Shown: positions 1 through 10,433 of the stretch, piece by piece | Numbering within the stretch: the first letter of the stretch is position 1 | Layout: the number at the start of each line of letters is the position of its first letter | Assembly: GCA_019828595.1 (NCBI GenBank) | Contig: JAHQRK010000022.1 | Span: 1,302,001 to 1,366,000 of the forward strand | Length of the DNA stretch: 64,000 nt | Source: Aphanomyces cochlioides | Taxonomy: Eukaryota; Oomycota; Saprolegniomycetes; Saprolegniales; Verrucalvaceae | Direction: 5' to 3' | Position numbers and translations under genes: made by a program | Notes under the pieces: generated by a model | The model's database searches: none | Seen by the model: the letters and a program-made list of their open reading frames with translations, nothing else | What the model was told of the DNA's origin: nothing

Positions 1-667
1 CAGGTAGCTCCAAAGAAACAGCGATTCGTTCAAATGAATACACAATCGTATCAACCGAGCGCTGGATAGACACATCCACTCGACCTCAGAGTATGTCTCT
101 CAAAACAATGACAGACAAGATGGAAGAGAGCATCCAATTGGACCGTTGGAACTTATTATAGATTCCAAGATACATATATGTAGATGATTACAGGAGGTCC
201 ATCGTTCCCTGTGAGTTTGTGTGTTTAGACTCGTTTTTTGTGGGAGGGGGCGATGATCCGCTTTTGGTTTGAAATGAAAGTATTTGAATAGGTCTACGAG
301 AGGAGACAAACTTTTTCTCCCAAGCCCTTCGAGTATTGCATGTTGGCGAGGACTGACCACTCAGTTTGTCTAGGCTTTGGTTGCGAAAATAGAGTGCGCT
401 GAAGGATTTTTGTGTCCAGAGTCGTCGTGAATGGTATGGAAACAGATCACAGACGTGGAGAGAGGAGATGATGTTTGTGACTTGTGAGGTCGAGTCTATC
501 GTGGGCCGTGTGGTGACAGGATGTTAGTATAGGCGATGTTGTTGTGTGTGCTGACGTGATGGGTTTGGCGTTGAATGTGTGACAAGGATAGTGTTCCAAT
601 GGTTGTGAGAGGGTGCTGGTGTGTGATTGATGTGAATGATGAGCAAGGTAGGCATAGTAGACATGGA

Positions 668-740
668 GGTCTTGTAGTGTAGCGGTTATCACGTCTCCTT
701 GACGTGGAGAAGGTCCCCGGTTCAAGTCCGGGTAAGACCA
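668..740 (+). tRNA. tRNA-Val (anticodon GAC), copy 1
   Basis: The 73 nt fold as a complete cloverleaf. The 7-bp acceptor pairs nt 1-7 with 66-72. The D stem is GTG/CAC. The anticodon stem TCTCC/GGAGA is perfect and the loop TTGACGT has U33 and anticodon GAC. The variable loop is 5 nt, the T stem CCCGG/CCGGG is perfect with loop TTCAAGT, and the discriminator is A73. The D-arm and variable/T-stem sequence closely match what I know of vertebrate tRNA-Val. Internal Pol III boxes are present (A box around TAGTGTAGCGG, B box GGTTCAAGTCC), CCA is not encoded, and T-runs follow. This copy alone has G at nt 7 (base 674), giving a G-U closing pair. The isotype call rests on the GAC anticodon, which is unusual for eukaryotic valine. 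Confidence 0.9.
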
Positions 741-769
741 TCCTTTTTCGACCCAAATCAACTTTTTTT
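741..769 (+). terminator. Double Pol III terminator (T5 then T7) after the tRNA
   Basis: Three bases after the discriminator comes TTTTT (744-748), and fifteen bases further TTTTTTT (763-769). Runs of four or more T on the sense strand stop RNA polymerase III, so the second run looks like a backup. The pair sits at the same offset behind every tRNA copy and behind every tRNA 3' fragment that follows a LINE or SINE. The copy after the tRNA at 24883 has only TTTT (24959-24962) in the first run. Confidence 0.85.
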
Positions 770-1852
770 GCTTCCCGAATGATATCTCGGCCAATATTTT
801 CTTCCCAACACACGCTATCTCTTATGGCACCTCACATGCTCTTCTTTCAACCGCATCACAACCCGTCATCCCCGCACGCCGACGAAATGCGTGTAAAATG
901 ACAAAAGTACTAGACTTTGCGTCTCCATTTCTCATCCATGAGGCAAGTGTACCAATCATAAAACACGCATAAATAGAACAGTTCAAACTGGACTTTCACC
1001 GAGACCCTGACACGACAAATATTCCATCTCAGTTTCACTTCAGAAAGGACGATTTTAAATCCTCATTGACTTGGAGGGGACGCTACTTGAGAAACCCTTC
1101 CAGTCATTCCTTACTCTCTTCAAAGCAACAAACTTTTCCAAAATGGACCCAACTTAAACTTAACCACACTAAACAAATCTCAACAACAGGTAGCTCCAAA
1201 GAAACAGCGATTCGTTCAAATGAATACACAATCGTATCAACCGAGCGCTGGATAGACACATCCACTCGACCTCAGAGTATGTCTCTCAAAACAATGACAG
1301 ACAAGATGGAAGAGAGCATCCAATTGGACCGTTGGAACTTATTATAGATTCCAAGATACATATATGTAGATGATTACAGGAGGTCCATCGTTCCCTGTGA
1401 GTTTGTGTGTTTAGACTCGTTTTTTGTGGGAGGGGGCGATGATCCGCTTTTGGTTTGAAATGAAAGTATTTGAATAGGTCTACGAGAGGAGACAAACTTT
1501 TTCTCCCAAGCCCTTCGATATTGCATGTTGGCGAGGACTGACCACTCAGTTTGTCTAGGCTTTGGTTGCGAAAATAGAGTGCGCTGAAGGATTTTTGTGT
1601 CCAGAGTCGTCGTGAATGGTATGGAAACAGATCACAGACGTGGAGAGAGGAGATGATGTTTGTGACTTGTGAGGTCGAGTCTATCGTGGGCCGTGTGGTG
1701 ACAGGATGTTAGTATAGGCGATGTTGTTGTGTGTGCTGACGTGATGGGTTTGGCGTTGAATGTGTGACAAGGATAGTGTTCCAATGGTTGTGAGAGGGTG
1801 CTGGTGTGTGATTGATGTGAATGATGAGCAAGGTAGGCATAGTAGACATGGA
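741..1852. repeat. Representative spacer between tRNA genes; no gene seen
   Basis: About 1.1 kb separates consecutive tRNA genes and all other spacers are near-identical copies. The first half (roughly 741-1300) is rich in A, C and T with few G. The second half (roughly 1375-1852) is rich in G and T with few C. The switch lies beside a 12-bp perfect palindrome TACATATATGTA (copy at 171-182). Reading frames of 65-105 codons exist on both strands but start at GTG or TTG, and some run antisense through the tRNA. I regard them as non-coding. Two partial look-alikes of the transposon target also lie in each spacer (1066-1078, and a 10-bp exact core at 452-461 in the first spacer). Confidence 0.8.
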
Positions 1853-1925
1853 GGTCTTATAGTGTAGCGGTTATCACGTCTCCTTGACGTGGAGAAGGTC
1901 CCCGGTTCAAGTCCGGGTAAGACCA
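1853..1925 (+). tRNA. tRNA-Val (GAC), copy 2
   Basis: Identical to the consensus copy, with A at nt 7 pairing with T66. The spacer before it lacks one base near 1519, so this unit is 1,185 bp. Confidence 0.9.
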
Positions 1926-3038
1926 TCCTTTTTCGACCCAAATCAACTTTTTTTGCTTCCCGAATGATATCTCGGCCAATATTTTCTTCCCAACACACGC
2001 TATCTCTTATGGCACCTCACATGCTCTTCTTTCAACCGCATCACAACCCGTCATCCCCGCACGCCGACGAAATGCGTGTAAAATGACAAAAGTACTAGAC
2101 TTTGCGTCTCCATTTCTCATCCATGAGGCAAGTGTACCAATCATAAAACACGCATAAATAGAACAGTTCAAACTGGACTTTCACCGAGACCCTGACACGA
2201 CAAATATTCCATCTCAGTTTCACTTCAGAAAGGACGATTTTAAATCCTCATTGACTTGGAGGGGACGCTACTTGAGAAACCCTTCCAGTCATTCCTTACT
2301 CTCTTCAAAGCAACAAACTTTTCCAAAATGGACCCAACTTAAACTTAACCACACTAAACAAATCTCAACAACAGGTAGCTCCAAAGAAACAGCGATTCGT
2401 TCAAATGAATACACAATCGTATCAACCGAGCGCTGGATAGACACATCCACTCGACCTCAGAGTATGTCTCTCAAAACAATGACAGACAAGATGGAAGAGA
2501 GCATCCAATTGGACCGTTGGAACTTATTATAGATTCCAAGATACATATATGTAGATGATTACAGGAGGTCCATCGTTCCCTGTGAGTTTGTGTGTTTAGA
2601 CTCGTTTTTTGTGGGAGGGGGCGATGATCCGCTTTTGGTTTGAAATGAAAGTATTTGAATAGGTCTACGAGAGGAGACAAACTTTTTCTCCCAAGCCCTT
2701 CGAGTATTGCATGTTGGCGAGGACTGACCACTCAGTTTGTCTAGGCTTTGGTTGCGAAAATAGAGTGCGCTGAAGGATTTTTGTGTCCAGAGTCGTCGTG
2801 AATGGTATGGAAACAGATCACAGACGTGGAGAGAGGAGATGATGTTTGTGACTTGTGAGGTCGAGTCTATCGTGGGCCGTGTGGTGACAGGATGTTAGTA
2901 TAGGCGATGTTGTCGTGTGTGCTGACGTGATGGGTTTGGCGTTGAATGTGTGACAAGGATAGTGTTCCAATGGTTGTGAGAGGGTGCTGGTGTGTGATTG
3001 ATGTGAATGATGAGCAAGGTAGGCATAGTAGACATGGA

Positions 3039-3111
3039 GGTCTTATAGTGTAGCGGTTATCACGTCTCCTTGACGTGGAGAAGGTCCCCGGTTCAAGTCC
3101 GGGTAAGACCA
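3039..3111 (+). tRNA. tRNA-Val (GAC), copy 3
   Basis: Consensus tRNA. The spacer just upstream has a private T-to-C change at 2914. Confidence 0.9.
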
Positions 3112-4267
3112 TCCTTTTTCGACCCAAATCAACTTTTTTTGCTTCCCGAATGATATCTCGGCCAATATTTTCTTCCCAACACACGCTATCTCTTATGGCA
3201 CCTCACATGCTCTTCTTTCAACCGCATCACAACCCGTCATCCCCGCACGCCGACGAAATGCGTGTAAAATGACAAAAGTACTAGACTTTGCGTCTCCATT
3301 TCTCATCCATGAGGCAAGTGTACCAATCATAAAACACGCATAAATAGAACAGTTCAAACTGGACTTTCACCGAGACCCTGACACGACAAATATTCCATCT
3401 CAGTTTCACTTCAGAAAGGACGATTTTAAATCCTCATTGACTTGGAGGGGACGCTACTTGAGAAACCCTTCCAGTCATTCCTTACTCTCTTCAAAGCAAC
3501 AAACTTTTCCAAAATGGACCCAACTTAAACTTAACCACACTAAACAAATCTCAACAACAGGTAGCTCCAAAGAAACAGTGATTCGTTCAAATGAATACAC
3601 AATCGTATCAACCGAGCGCTGGATAGACACATCCACTCGACCTCAGAGTATGTCTCTCAAAACAATGACAGACAAGATGGAAGAGAGCATCCAATTGGAC
3701 CGTTGGAACTTATTATAGATTCCAAGATACATATATGTAGATGATTACAGGAGGTCCATCGTTCCCTGTGAGTTTGTGTGTTTAGACTCGTTTTTTGTGG
3801 GAGGGGGCGATGATCCGCTTTTGGTTTGAAATGAAAGTATTTGAATAGGTCTACGAGAGGAGACAAACTTTTTCTCCCAAGCCCTTCGAGTATTGCATGT
3901 TGGCGAGGACTGACCACTCAGTTTGTCTAGGCTTTGGTTGCGAAAATAGAGTGCGCTGAAGGATTTTTGTGTCCAGAGTCGTCGTGAATGGTATGGAAAC
4001 AGATCACAGACGTGGAGAGAGGAGATGATGTTTGTGACTTGTGAGGTCGAGTCTATCGTGGGCCGTGTGGTGACAGGATGTTAGTATAGGCGATGTTGTT
4101 GTGTGTGCTGACGTGATGGGTTTGGCGTTGAATGTGTGACAAGGATAGTGTTCCAATGGTTGTGAGAGGGTGCTGGTGTGTGATTGATGTGAATGATGAG
4201 CAAGGTAGGCATAGTAGACATGGAGGTCTTATAGTGTAGCGGTTATCACGTCTCCTTGACGTGGAGA

Positions 4268-7200
4268 ATTGGTCGTTATTTACTTATATCGGCCACTCTG
4301 GACAATATCCCGGTTTTTATTCACAACATCTATGCTCCGTACGACTATCACGACCGTGTGGATTTTTTTAATGATCTGCCTCGCGATTTTCCACCCGAAG
4401 CTTTTCATATTGTTGGTGGCGACTTTAACGTTATTTTCTCCCCAACATTAGATTCATGCCGTCCTTCGACTCATGCGACCCATGGCTCATATGAACTCAA
4501 CCTATGGCTACAAGATTTACACCTCGTTGACATTTTCCGTCAACAAAATCCACTGAAACGTGCTTTCACAAGTCCAAAATTTGTCAATCGGCTTGACTAT
4601 ATTTTCATCTCGTCTGCTATGGCATCCCTACGTCATCTGAAATTTCGTCACCTGGAACCAATTCCTCATGCTGACCACACTCCCTGCAAATTATTGACCA
4701 AACGTCCAGCAGTATCAATGGGACCTGGTCCATGGAAAACACCACAATGGGTTCTCAACAATGACAAGGCCAAATTAATTATCTCTCGTCAACTTGAAAC
4801 CTTCCTTACCAAGACCCAATTAAACTCAAATGTTGGTCTACATTTCGACACCATGATCACCAACATGCGAAATCAATTAAAATACCTACACGACGAGTTG
4901 GTCGAAAATCAACAAAGGCCTCTCAAGAAATTATCTATGGATTTGGCTTTATTGATTCGGGATTACCAAAACGCCCCATGTGCGTCCTTGATGGCACGTA
5001 TCAAAACAATTCAAGCTGCCATACATGAATATCATGACAGGAAAAAAGTCCTACGGGAAGATACTGCTATGCAAACTCATCTCGAGAAAGCGGAAAGGTG
5101 TACCAAATTTCACCTGAAGCCACCTCGCACAATCCCTTTACAAAAATCTCCCTTCAAGGCACTCAAAATGTCCAATGGAAATATTGCTTCTGATCAACAA
5201 TCAATTTCCTCGACACTCCACGAGTTTTATTCTGACCTGTATGGCGACCATGAGGCAGTTGACAAGGAAAGAATGGCCAAGTATTTAAAAACTCTGATAT
5301 CTCGCCGACTCAATATCGACGACAAGAGATTTATTGGGGCTCCTCTCACGGCAAACGAATTTTATTTTGCCATTAAACACTCCAAACGGAATTCAACTCC
5401 TGGGCCAAATTCACTGCCCTACGAAATTTTGAAAATGTTTCCCCATGAATGGTCCCTGGCTTTGGAAATGCTATACTATTACCAAATCAACTCTCACTCC
5501 AACTTGGCACCCTCCCAATTGACAAGTTTAATTGTACTGCTGTACAAAAAGGACGACAAACTACTCCCAAAAAATTACCGTCCCATCAGCTTGGTCAATA
5601 TCGACGTGAAAATCCTCACAATGGTCCTTGCAGAACGAATGCAGAGAATCATTCAGTCGATAGTCCACCCGGATCAAACAGGTTTTATTCGTGGTCGATC
5701 AATCCAAACCAATTTACTGCGCTTGGAAGACCTGAATCACTTTATGAAGTTTTATTCCTCCGAGTCTATTGTGGCCCTCTTGGACTTTGAAAAAGCCTTT
5801 GATAGGGTCAACCATTCCTATTTATTGGCAACCCTGAAGGAATTTAATTTTCCACCGTCCTTTCTCAACATGGTCAAAGTGCTTTATTCAAATCGTCGTG
5901 GACGAATTATTGTCAATGGACATTTATCCAACCCATTTAAGATCCAACGTGGTGTTTTACAAGGCGACCCATTATCACCTCTTTTATTTGTCTTGGCGCT
6001 AGAACCTATGTGTTTAGCCATACGCAAGAGAAAAGATTTGGGCATACGAATTGGTCATCACACTCACACCGGGAGCTATTATGCAGACGACTCCCAATTG
6101 TACTCCAAAAATACATCGACGTTGCAACTCCAACTCGACATCGTCAAAAAATTCTGTGATATCTCTGGTTTCAAGTTAAATCTCTCCAAGACAGAATTAT
6201 TAACACATGCCAATTTACCTCCAGACCTGGCACCTTTGGCTATTACTGATGACAAACCTGCTAAATCGTTGGGCCTTTTAATTTCTCCCAACATCACAGC
6301 CACAACACGTTTAAATTCGCTATTGGAGAAATTGGTCTCAAGAACACAATTATGGTCTTATCGAGCACGAACCCTACCCGGAAAAGTGACAATCCTAAGG
6401 TCAATTTGTTTTCCTGTGCTCTGGTATCAACTCCAATTTATTCCGATCGACAAAGAATATGCCAAACTATTCGACAAGGTCGCCAAGCAATTTATTCACG
6501 GCGATACAATTGATCCATATTCGACTCAACGTTATTTGCATCAATTCAACTCGGACATTATTTTCCTTCCAAAAGCACAAGGTGGTCTCGGATTTAAATC
6601 GTCTACCCACTGGTGGTCAAAACTACACCGGGTCATGACCTTTAAATGCTTCAAGCTACTCCTAGCACCACCTCACAACTCGTATGGTCAAACGAAATTG
6701 CCAGCATGGCTATCCATTGGAGAATATTTACTCTCCAGAGCCTTCAGTCCATGGGGAAATTTTTATGATCTCCTTTTCATGAGTCCACACTCTAGTATGT
6801 ACAAAGCCATATCCCACCAAGATAAGGTTCCACCTCTCTGGTCAGCATTTACTCGACTATGGTTATCCTTATCTCCAACCCCACTTAAATTTCCCACAGT
6901 TCAAGTCGATGGAAATTTTCCACTTTGGCACAATCAATTCTTACCCTTGGAGAAAACTGTCTTTGAACACTGCTATCCAAAGACTTATGATTATGCTGTA
7001 TCACTGGCAAAATTAAATTTTACCCATGTTCGCCACCTACTCGATGAAAATGGCAATCTTATGGATCGGAAAATCCTGTTAGATTGGATTAAATCTCAAT
7101 GCTCAAGACGCCATTTAGCCACTCCCGATCATAAATGGTGGTATGCTCTACACGGGAGACTTAAAGCTATTCTACCATCTCCACCCGAGGACACAGAAAT

Positions 7201-7993
7201 TAATTTTCGTCAGCCTACACCTTATCGGCAAACGGCTACCGAAATTACTTGGGCTGGAAATTTTAAAGACGGCTTTTTACCCTTTATTGATGCCACCTTG
7301 GATGATTTAACTCATGAATTTAAATCCAAATCAGCTCAGGAGGTTTTACCCACAGCGCATTTATTGGTACCCTCGGATTTTTATGCCCACAAGGAAAATA
7401 TTAAAGTGGTCGCATTCTACAGGCAGCCCAAATTTATTCTGCCAACGTATAGTGCTTTCATATATCGACTGCTTATACGAGCCTTACCTCTCCGATACAA
7501 ATTCAAGTACTCGGACGATATCCCGAACACTTGTATTTTTTGTCATGAAGTGGAGACGTATAAACATTTCACCTTGGACTGTCCATATACTCGAGCATGT
7601 TGGAGTCCATTTAAATCCATGGCCAGATCCCTTAACTTTACTTGGCCAACTACCATGGAAAAAATATTCTTCTCTCCTATAGCACTCCAAGACAAAGACC
7701 TCCAAGCTGGATTTAATTTGCTGTGGCCAATTTTTTTATCTTGTATTTGGTATACAATATGGAAAACTCGGTGCGACCGGATTTACCGTCCAGATTTACC
7801 TAACAAAACACCTATGACGATATCCAGCTTAGCAGGACACATTATAAAGCGGCATCTGTACCAAGTCAATCGAGCCTCCTTGGACGACTCCACGAAGGCT
7901 TCCTTGACATCGGTGCTTCATAGTTTGCACCAGAATGAGTGGTTCTCTGCCCAAATCTTACCACAATCTCAAAACGAGACCTTGGAACCTTAA
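4268..7993 (+). CDS. LINE ORF2 fragment: APE endonuclease, reverse transcriptase, CCHC finger (5'-truncated)
   Basis: Numbering starts at the TTG at 4256, whose first four codons are tRNA target sequence. Endonuclease motifs seen are NIYAP (24-28), GGDFN (54-58), LDYIFIS (113-119) and a terminal ADH (139-141). The N-terminal catalytic Asn and Glu regions are absent. Reverse transcriptase motifs are NYRPIS (440-445), LDFEKAFD with catalytic D510, GVLQGDPLSP (566-575) and YADD (609-612). A zinc knuckle CX2CX7HX4C lies at C1093, C1096, H1104 and C1109, as in LINEs with a zf-RVT type tail. I see no RNase H motif. In vivo the full protein would nick the target and prime reverse transcription from the nick. 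This copy has no ATG before residue 122 and an upstream in-frame stop at 4232, so it is not expected to make a working enzyme. The frame is otherwise free of stops, which suggests recent insertion. Confidence 0.92.
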   Translation: MGRYLLISATLDNIPVFIHNIYAPYDYHDRVDFFNDLPRDFPPEAFHIVGGDFNVIFSPTLDSCRPSTHATHGSYELNLWLQDLHLVDIFRQQNPLKRAFTSPKFVNRLDYIFISSAMASLRHLKFRHLEPIPHADHTPCKLLTKRPAVSMGPGPWKTPQWVLNNDKAKLIISRQLETFLTKTQLNSNVGLHFDTMITNMRNQLKYLHDELVENQQRPLKKLSMDLALLIRDYQNAPCASLMARIKTIQAAIHEYHDRKKVLREDTAMQTHLEKAERCTKFHLKPPRTIPLQKSPFKALKMSNGNIASDQQSISSTLHEFYSDLYGDHEAVDKERMAKYLKTLISRRLNIDDKRFIGAPLTANEFYFAIKHSKRNSTPGPNSLPYEILKMFPHEWSLALEMLYYYQINSHSNLAPSQLTSLIVLLYKKDDKLLPKNYRPISLVNIDVKILTMVLAERMQRIIQSIVHPDQTGFIRGRSIQTNLLRLEDLNHFMKFYSSESIVALLDFEKAFDRVNHSYLLATLKEFNFPPSFLNMVKVLYSNRRGRIIVNGHLSNPFKIQRGVLQGDPLSPLLFVLALEPMCLAIRKRKDLGIRIGHHTHTGSYYADDSQLYSKNTSTLQLQLDIVKKFCDISGFKLNLSKTELLTHANLPPDLAPLAITDDKPAKSLGLLISPNITATTRLNSLLEKLVSRTQLWSYRARTLPGKVTILRSICFPVLWYQLQFIPIDKEYAKLFDKVAKQFIHGDTIDPYSTQRYLHQFNSDIIFLPKAQGGLGFKSSTHWWSKLHRVMTFKCFKLLLAPPHNSYGQTKLPAWLSIGEYLLSRAFSPWGNFYDLLFMSPHSSMYKAISHQDKVPPLWSAFTRLWLSLSPTPLKFPTVQVDGNFPLWHNQFLPLEKTVFEHCYPKTYDYAVSLAKLNFTHVRHLLDENGNLMDRKILLDWIKSQCSRRHLATPDHKWWYALHGRLKAILPSPPEDTEINFRQPTPYRQTATEITWAGNFKDGFLPFIDATLDDLTHEFKSKSAQEVLPTAHLLVPSDFYAHKENIKVVAFYRQPKFILPTYSAFIYRLLIRALPLRYKFKYSDDIPNTCIFCHEVETYKHFTLDCPYTRACWSPFKSMARSLNFTWPTTMEKIFFSPIALQDKDLQAGFNLLWPIFLSCIWYTIWKTRCDRIYRPDLPNKTPMTISSLAGHIIKRHLYQVNRASLDDSTKASLTSVLHSLHQNEWFSAQILPQSQNETLEP

Positions 7994-10433
7994 AAGGCAT
8001 GTTATATTGCAACCTTTGAAGAAATTCACCTAAGTCACCCAAACCAATGGGAAAACTCAAAGTGGATTTTCTCGCGACCCACTTGGCCTTTTCATGCGTT
8101 TGATGGCTCGTTAGCCCCAGCTAACAGAGCTCTATGAACACACCAAGTAACTTTACCTCATGCCGAGTCGTTCACAAAATCGACTTGACTTTATCCGTTC
8201 ACCCAAAATGGCAAAACTATCGACAACTCTGGCATTGCTCTGACGATTATTTCAGACATTCTAATGGTCATCAGGGTTGCTAGACATCCCAAGCAGACAA
8301 ACGCAAGCGTTAGATTGCAAAAAAGTGCAGTGGTTCTCTCACAACAACACTTTGAAAATTGTTACGACGTCTCCCCCTGGGGGCGAAATCTCAAAATCGA
8401 GTGCACATTTTTTGTTCGGGAAAATTGCGCCACGGTGCCTAAAAGATTCTCCCATGTCTCCTCCTCAAGATGTGCCAGTTTGCGAGTGCTCAAACCTCGC
8501 CAAACTCGCGAAACAAAATTCGAAAGGAAATTCGACCCGGTGACACCCATTTTGAACCGGTTTCAACCCGTCACCAAAAGTGAAATTTCTCTCGACCTAC
8601 TGCGTGGATTTCTACGTTTAGTGGCTTGTTATCTCAGTTGAATCGAGCTCTATGCCGACACCAACTAGCACATATTGCAGATCTATGGTTCAAAACCACG
8701 AACCCATTTTGGACTGTCACCCAAACCGGTGAAACACCAGGACAACTCGAACGCTTTCCCTACGGTCACCGAGTGACATCTAGGGGTCTAGTGGGTGGCT
8801 CCACCACTTATTACGACTAGCCAAAGCGTTAGAACGCCCTGAAACATCCTGGTTTGCTCGCAATCCTCAATCCAAAATGTCAACCGCCCCTATCCACCGG
8901 CTACAAAACCTTAAGTCGGCTACAGGTCGCAAATCATTTCCTATCGACCGGCTATGACTCTTTTCCATCCTATCATGGCTAGACGAGTGTTTTAAGCCAT
9001 CAAGAGCGATGATTGAAGCCCTGGAACCTACTTGCCGTCGCCCCGACAACTTTTGGTGAAATGGCTAAAACTCATCGGAATGGCTCCTGAACGCAAATCA
9101 ACTCCGATCGCCCAACTTAGAGTTGGAGAGGCTCGAGAATGTCCTCGCGATGGATTTGAGCTATCAAGCACCATGATAGCAGCACAGGAACCCAACTTCC
9201 GATTCCAAACCATTTTGAGCCGATAAGGCTCCAAAACGACCATCGTAGCTCATTTCAGCTACACGACTCTATATGCACCGATTAATATGGTGCATCCACC
9301 GCTAGCCTCCATTGATGGAGGACACCAAGTATGGCTATCTATCTCATAGCCGTTCGGAAGTTATGACTCCTTCAAATTTGGCCGCCGAGACGCCCGATTG
9401 GAAAAACCACTGGTTTTGGCTAGCGCTCTCCCGCTACACACTACCTATGGCGATTCTAATGGTGCGCTATCCTTCGTACGTATCGTCGCTACGATTCTGC
9501 CAAGTGGCTCCATGCACCGCGGCGCCGTTCGAAATCCAGCTCCGACGATGCTCGCGCTCGAGACCTATCCGCGCATGGCGCATGTCAAAATGGCTCCTCC
9601 CAAATATTTTACCCTTTTTTATTATTTTTGGGAGGTTTACCCCAAAAGCCCAACCCACAAGGGATTTTCCCTCTATCTCGCCACCATCAACTCCGATGAA
9701 GACGCTCCTGAAATCAACTTTGCTTGTCATGGAACGACCGACCTCGTTGATTTTTTTGGCTGGTCAAATCGTCCAAGAACATTTTATTTTGGATGGTCTT
9801 TTCTCTCAAACCCAGCTTTTCCCATGGTTCCAGCGATTTAATTCGGCCTCCTGAGGTCGAATTAAATTGGCCACGACCTTTTTGGATTTTTTGGGCTCCT
9901 ACCTCTTGCCAATTTATTTTCCTTGGGCCTGATTTTACTCTGTTTCGACCCTTTTGTCAATTTTTGGCCTTCCTCTCCTGTCGATTTATTTATTCATGGA
10001 TCGACCCCAACTCAAGCTTTTATTTACTTGGCCTTTTTCACTGTGTACCTCCACTTGGAATTTTTATCAAGACTTTTGTATACAAATATTCAAGTCCTCC
10101 ACAGTCAACCCGAAATTGCCTCGTATCTCGCCACCACCAACTCGGATCAAGATGGTCATGAAAAGAAAGTTGCTTGTATGGCTCTTTTCTATACTGTTGA
10201 ATTTTTTCACAGCCTGAATCGCCATGCAACATTTTCTTTCTGCCATGGTTCCTCCAAATTACCCCACACCCCAAGTCTATTTCGGTTAAGCAACACTGGA
10301 CGATTTTCCACAAGAACCTTCCAAGGTCACATTTCGCAACACATATTTATTATGCGACCTATGAAGCCAAAATCGAAAGTCTAGTTTGCGGCCCTTTTGG
10401 GCCATATTAATTCTTTAATATACTCAGTTAACC
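7994..10433 (+). other. LINE copy 1 long 3' non-coding region
   Basis: From the ORF2 stop to the element end there are 2,440 bp with only short overlapping frames on both strands and no recognisable domain. It contains two diverged internal direct repeats. One pairs segments around 8040-8160 and 8570-8680, both containing GAGCTCTATG (8127 and 8645). The other pairs 9675-9735 with 10125-10180, both starting ATCTCGCCACCA. Such a long 3' tail is unusual for an APE LINE and may include material captured from elsewhere. Confidence 0.75.
10390..10421 (+). other. Two hairpins near the LINE 3' end, copy 1
   Basis: GGCCC-TTTT-GGGCC (10390-10403) is followed directly by a 7-bp stem ATATTAA/TTAATAT with loop TTCT (10404-10421). 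The element then ends 12 bases later. Compact 3' structure of this sort is a plausible recognition site for the element's own reverse transcriptase; that role is inferred. Confidence 0.6.

Larger units (their letters stand above)
4269..10433 (+). mobile_element. 5'-truncated site-specific LINE (APE-type non-LTR retrotransposon), copy 1
   Basis: A 6,165-bp insertion in the anticodon loop of a tRNA-Val gene, bounded by the duplication TTGACGTGGAGAA (4256-4268 and 10434-10446). It has no LTRs, no terminal inverted repeats and no poly(A); it ends in TAATATACTCAGTTAACC. Its left end begins inside the endonuclease domain, so ORF1 (if the family has one) and the endonuclease N-terminus are missing. 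That is a typical 5' truncation. The remainder is one open frame to 7993 followed by about 2.4 kb of non-coding sequence. An APE endonuclease combined with strict RNA-gene targeting and a fixed 3' end points to the Tx1-like group; this is an assignment by motifs, not by phylogeny. Confidence 0.93.

Noticed and set aside
600..667. A C/D snoRNA upstream of the tRNA (ATGATGA box with nearby CTGA)
   Set aside because: The boxes are not properly ordered with a terminal stem, and the stretch is GT-rich enough to produce them by chance.
668..740. Reading the anticodon as TTG (Gln) or GTC (Asp)
   Set aside because: The perfect 5-bp stem TCTCC/GGAGA fixes a 7-base loop TTGACGT, which places GAC at nt 34-36.
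496..813. A 105-codon antisense frame containing LPGLEPGTFS, and an 86-codon antisense frame at 100-360
   Set aside because: The first runs antisense through the tRNA T arm, a well-known source of spurious GLEPGT-type proteins. Both start at GTG and show no domain.
1066..1347. A 93-codon + strand frame repeated in every unit, plus a 65-codon frame beginning inside the tRNA
   Set aside because: They open at TTG or GTG, have no recognisable domain, and their sameness reflects array homogenisation, not selection on protein.
8264..9854. Frames of 60-180 codons in the LINE 3' region as extra genes
   Set aside because: They overlap in several frames and on both strands, and show no motif or codon pattern like that of ORF2.
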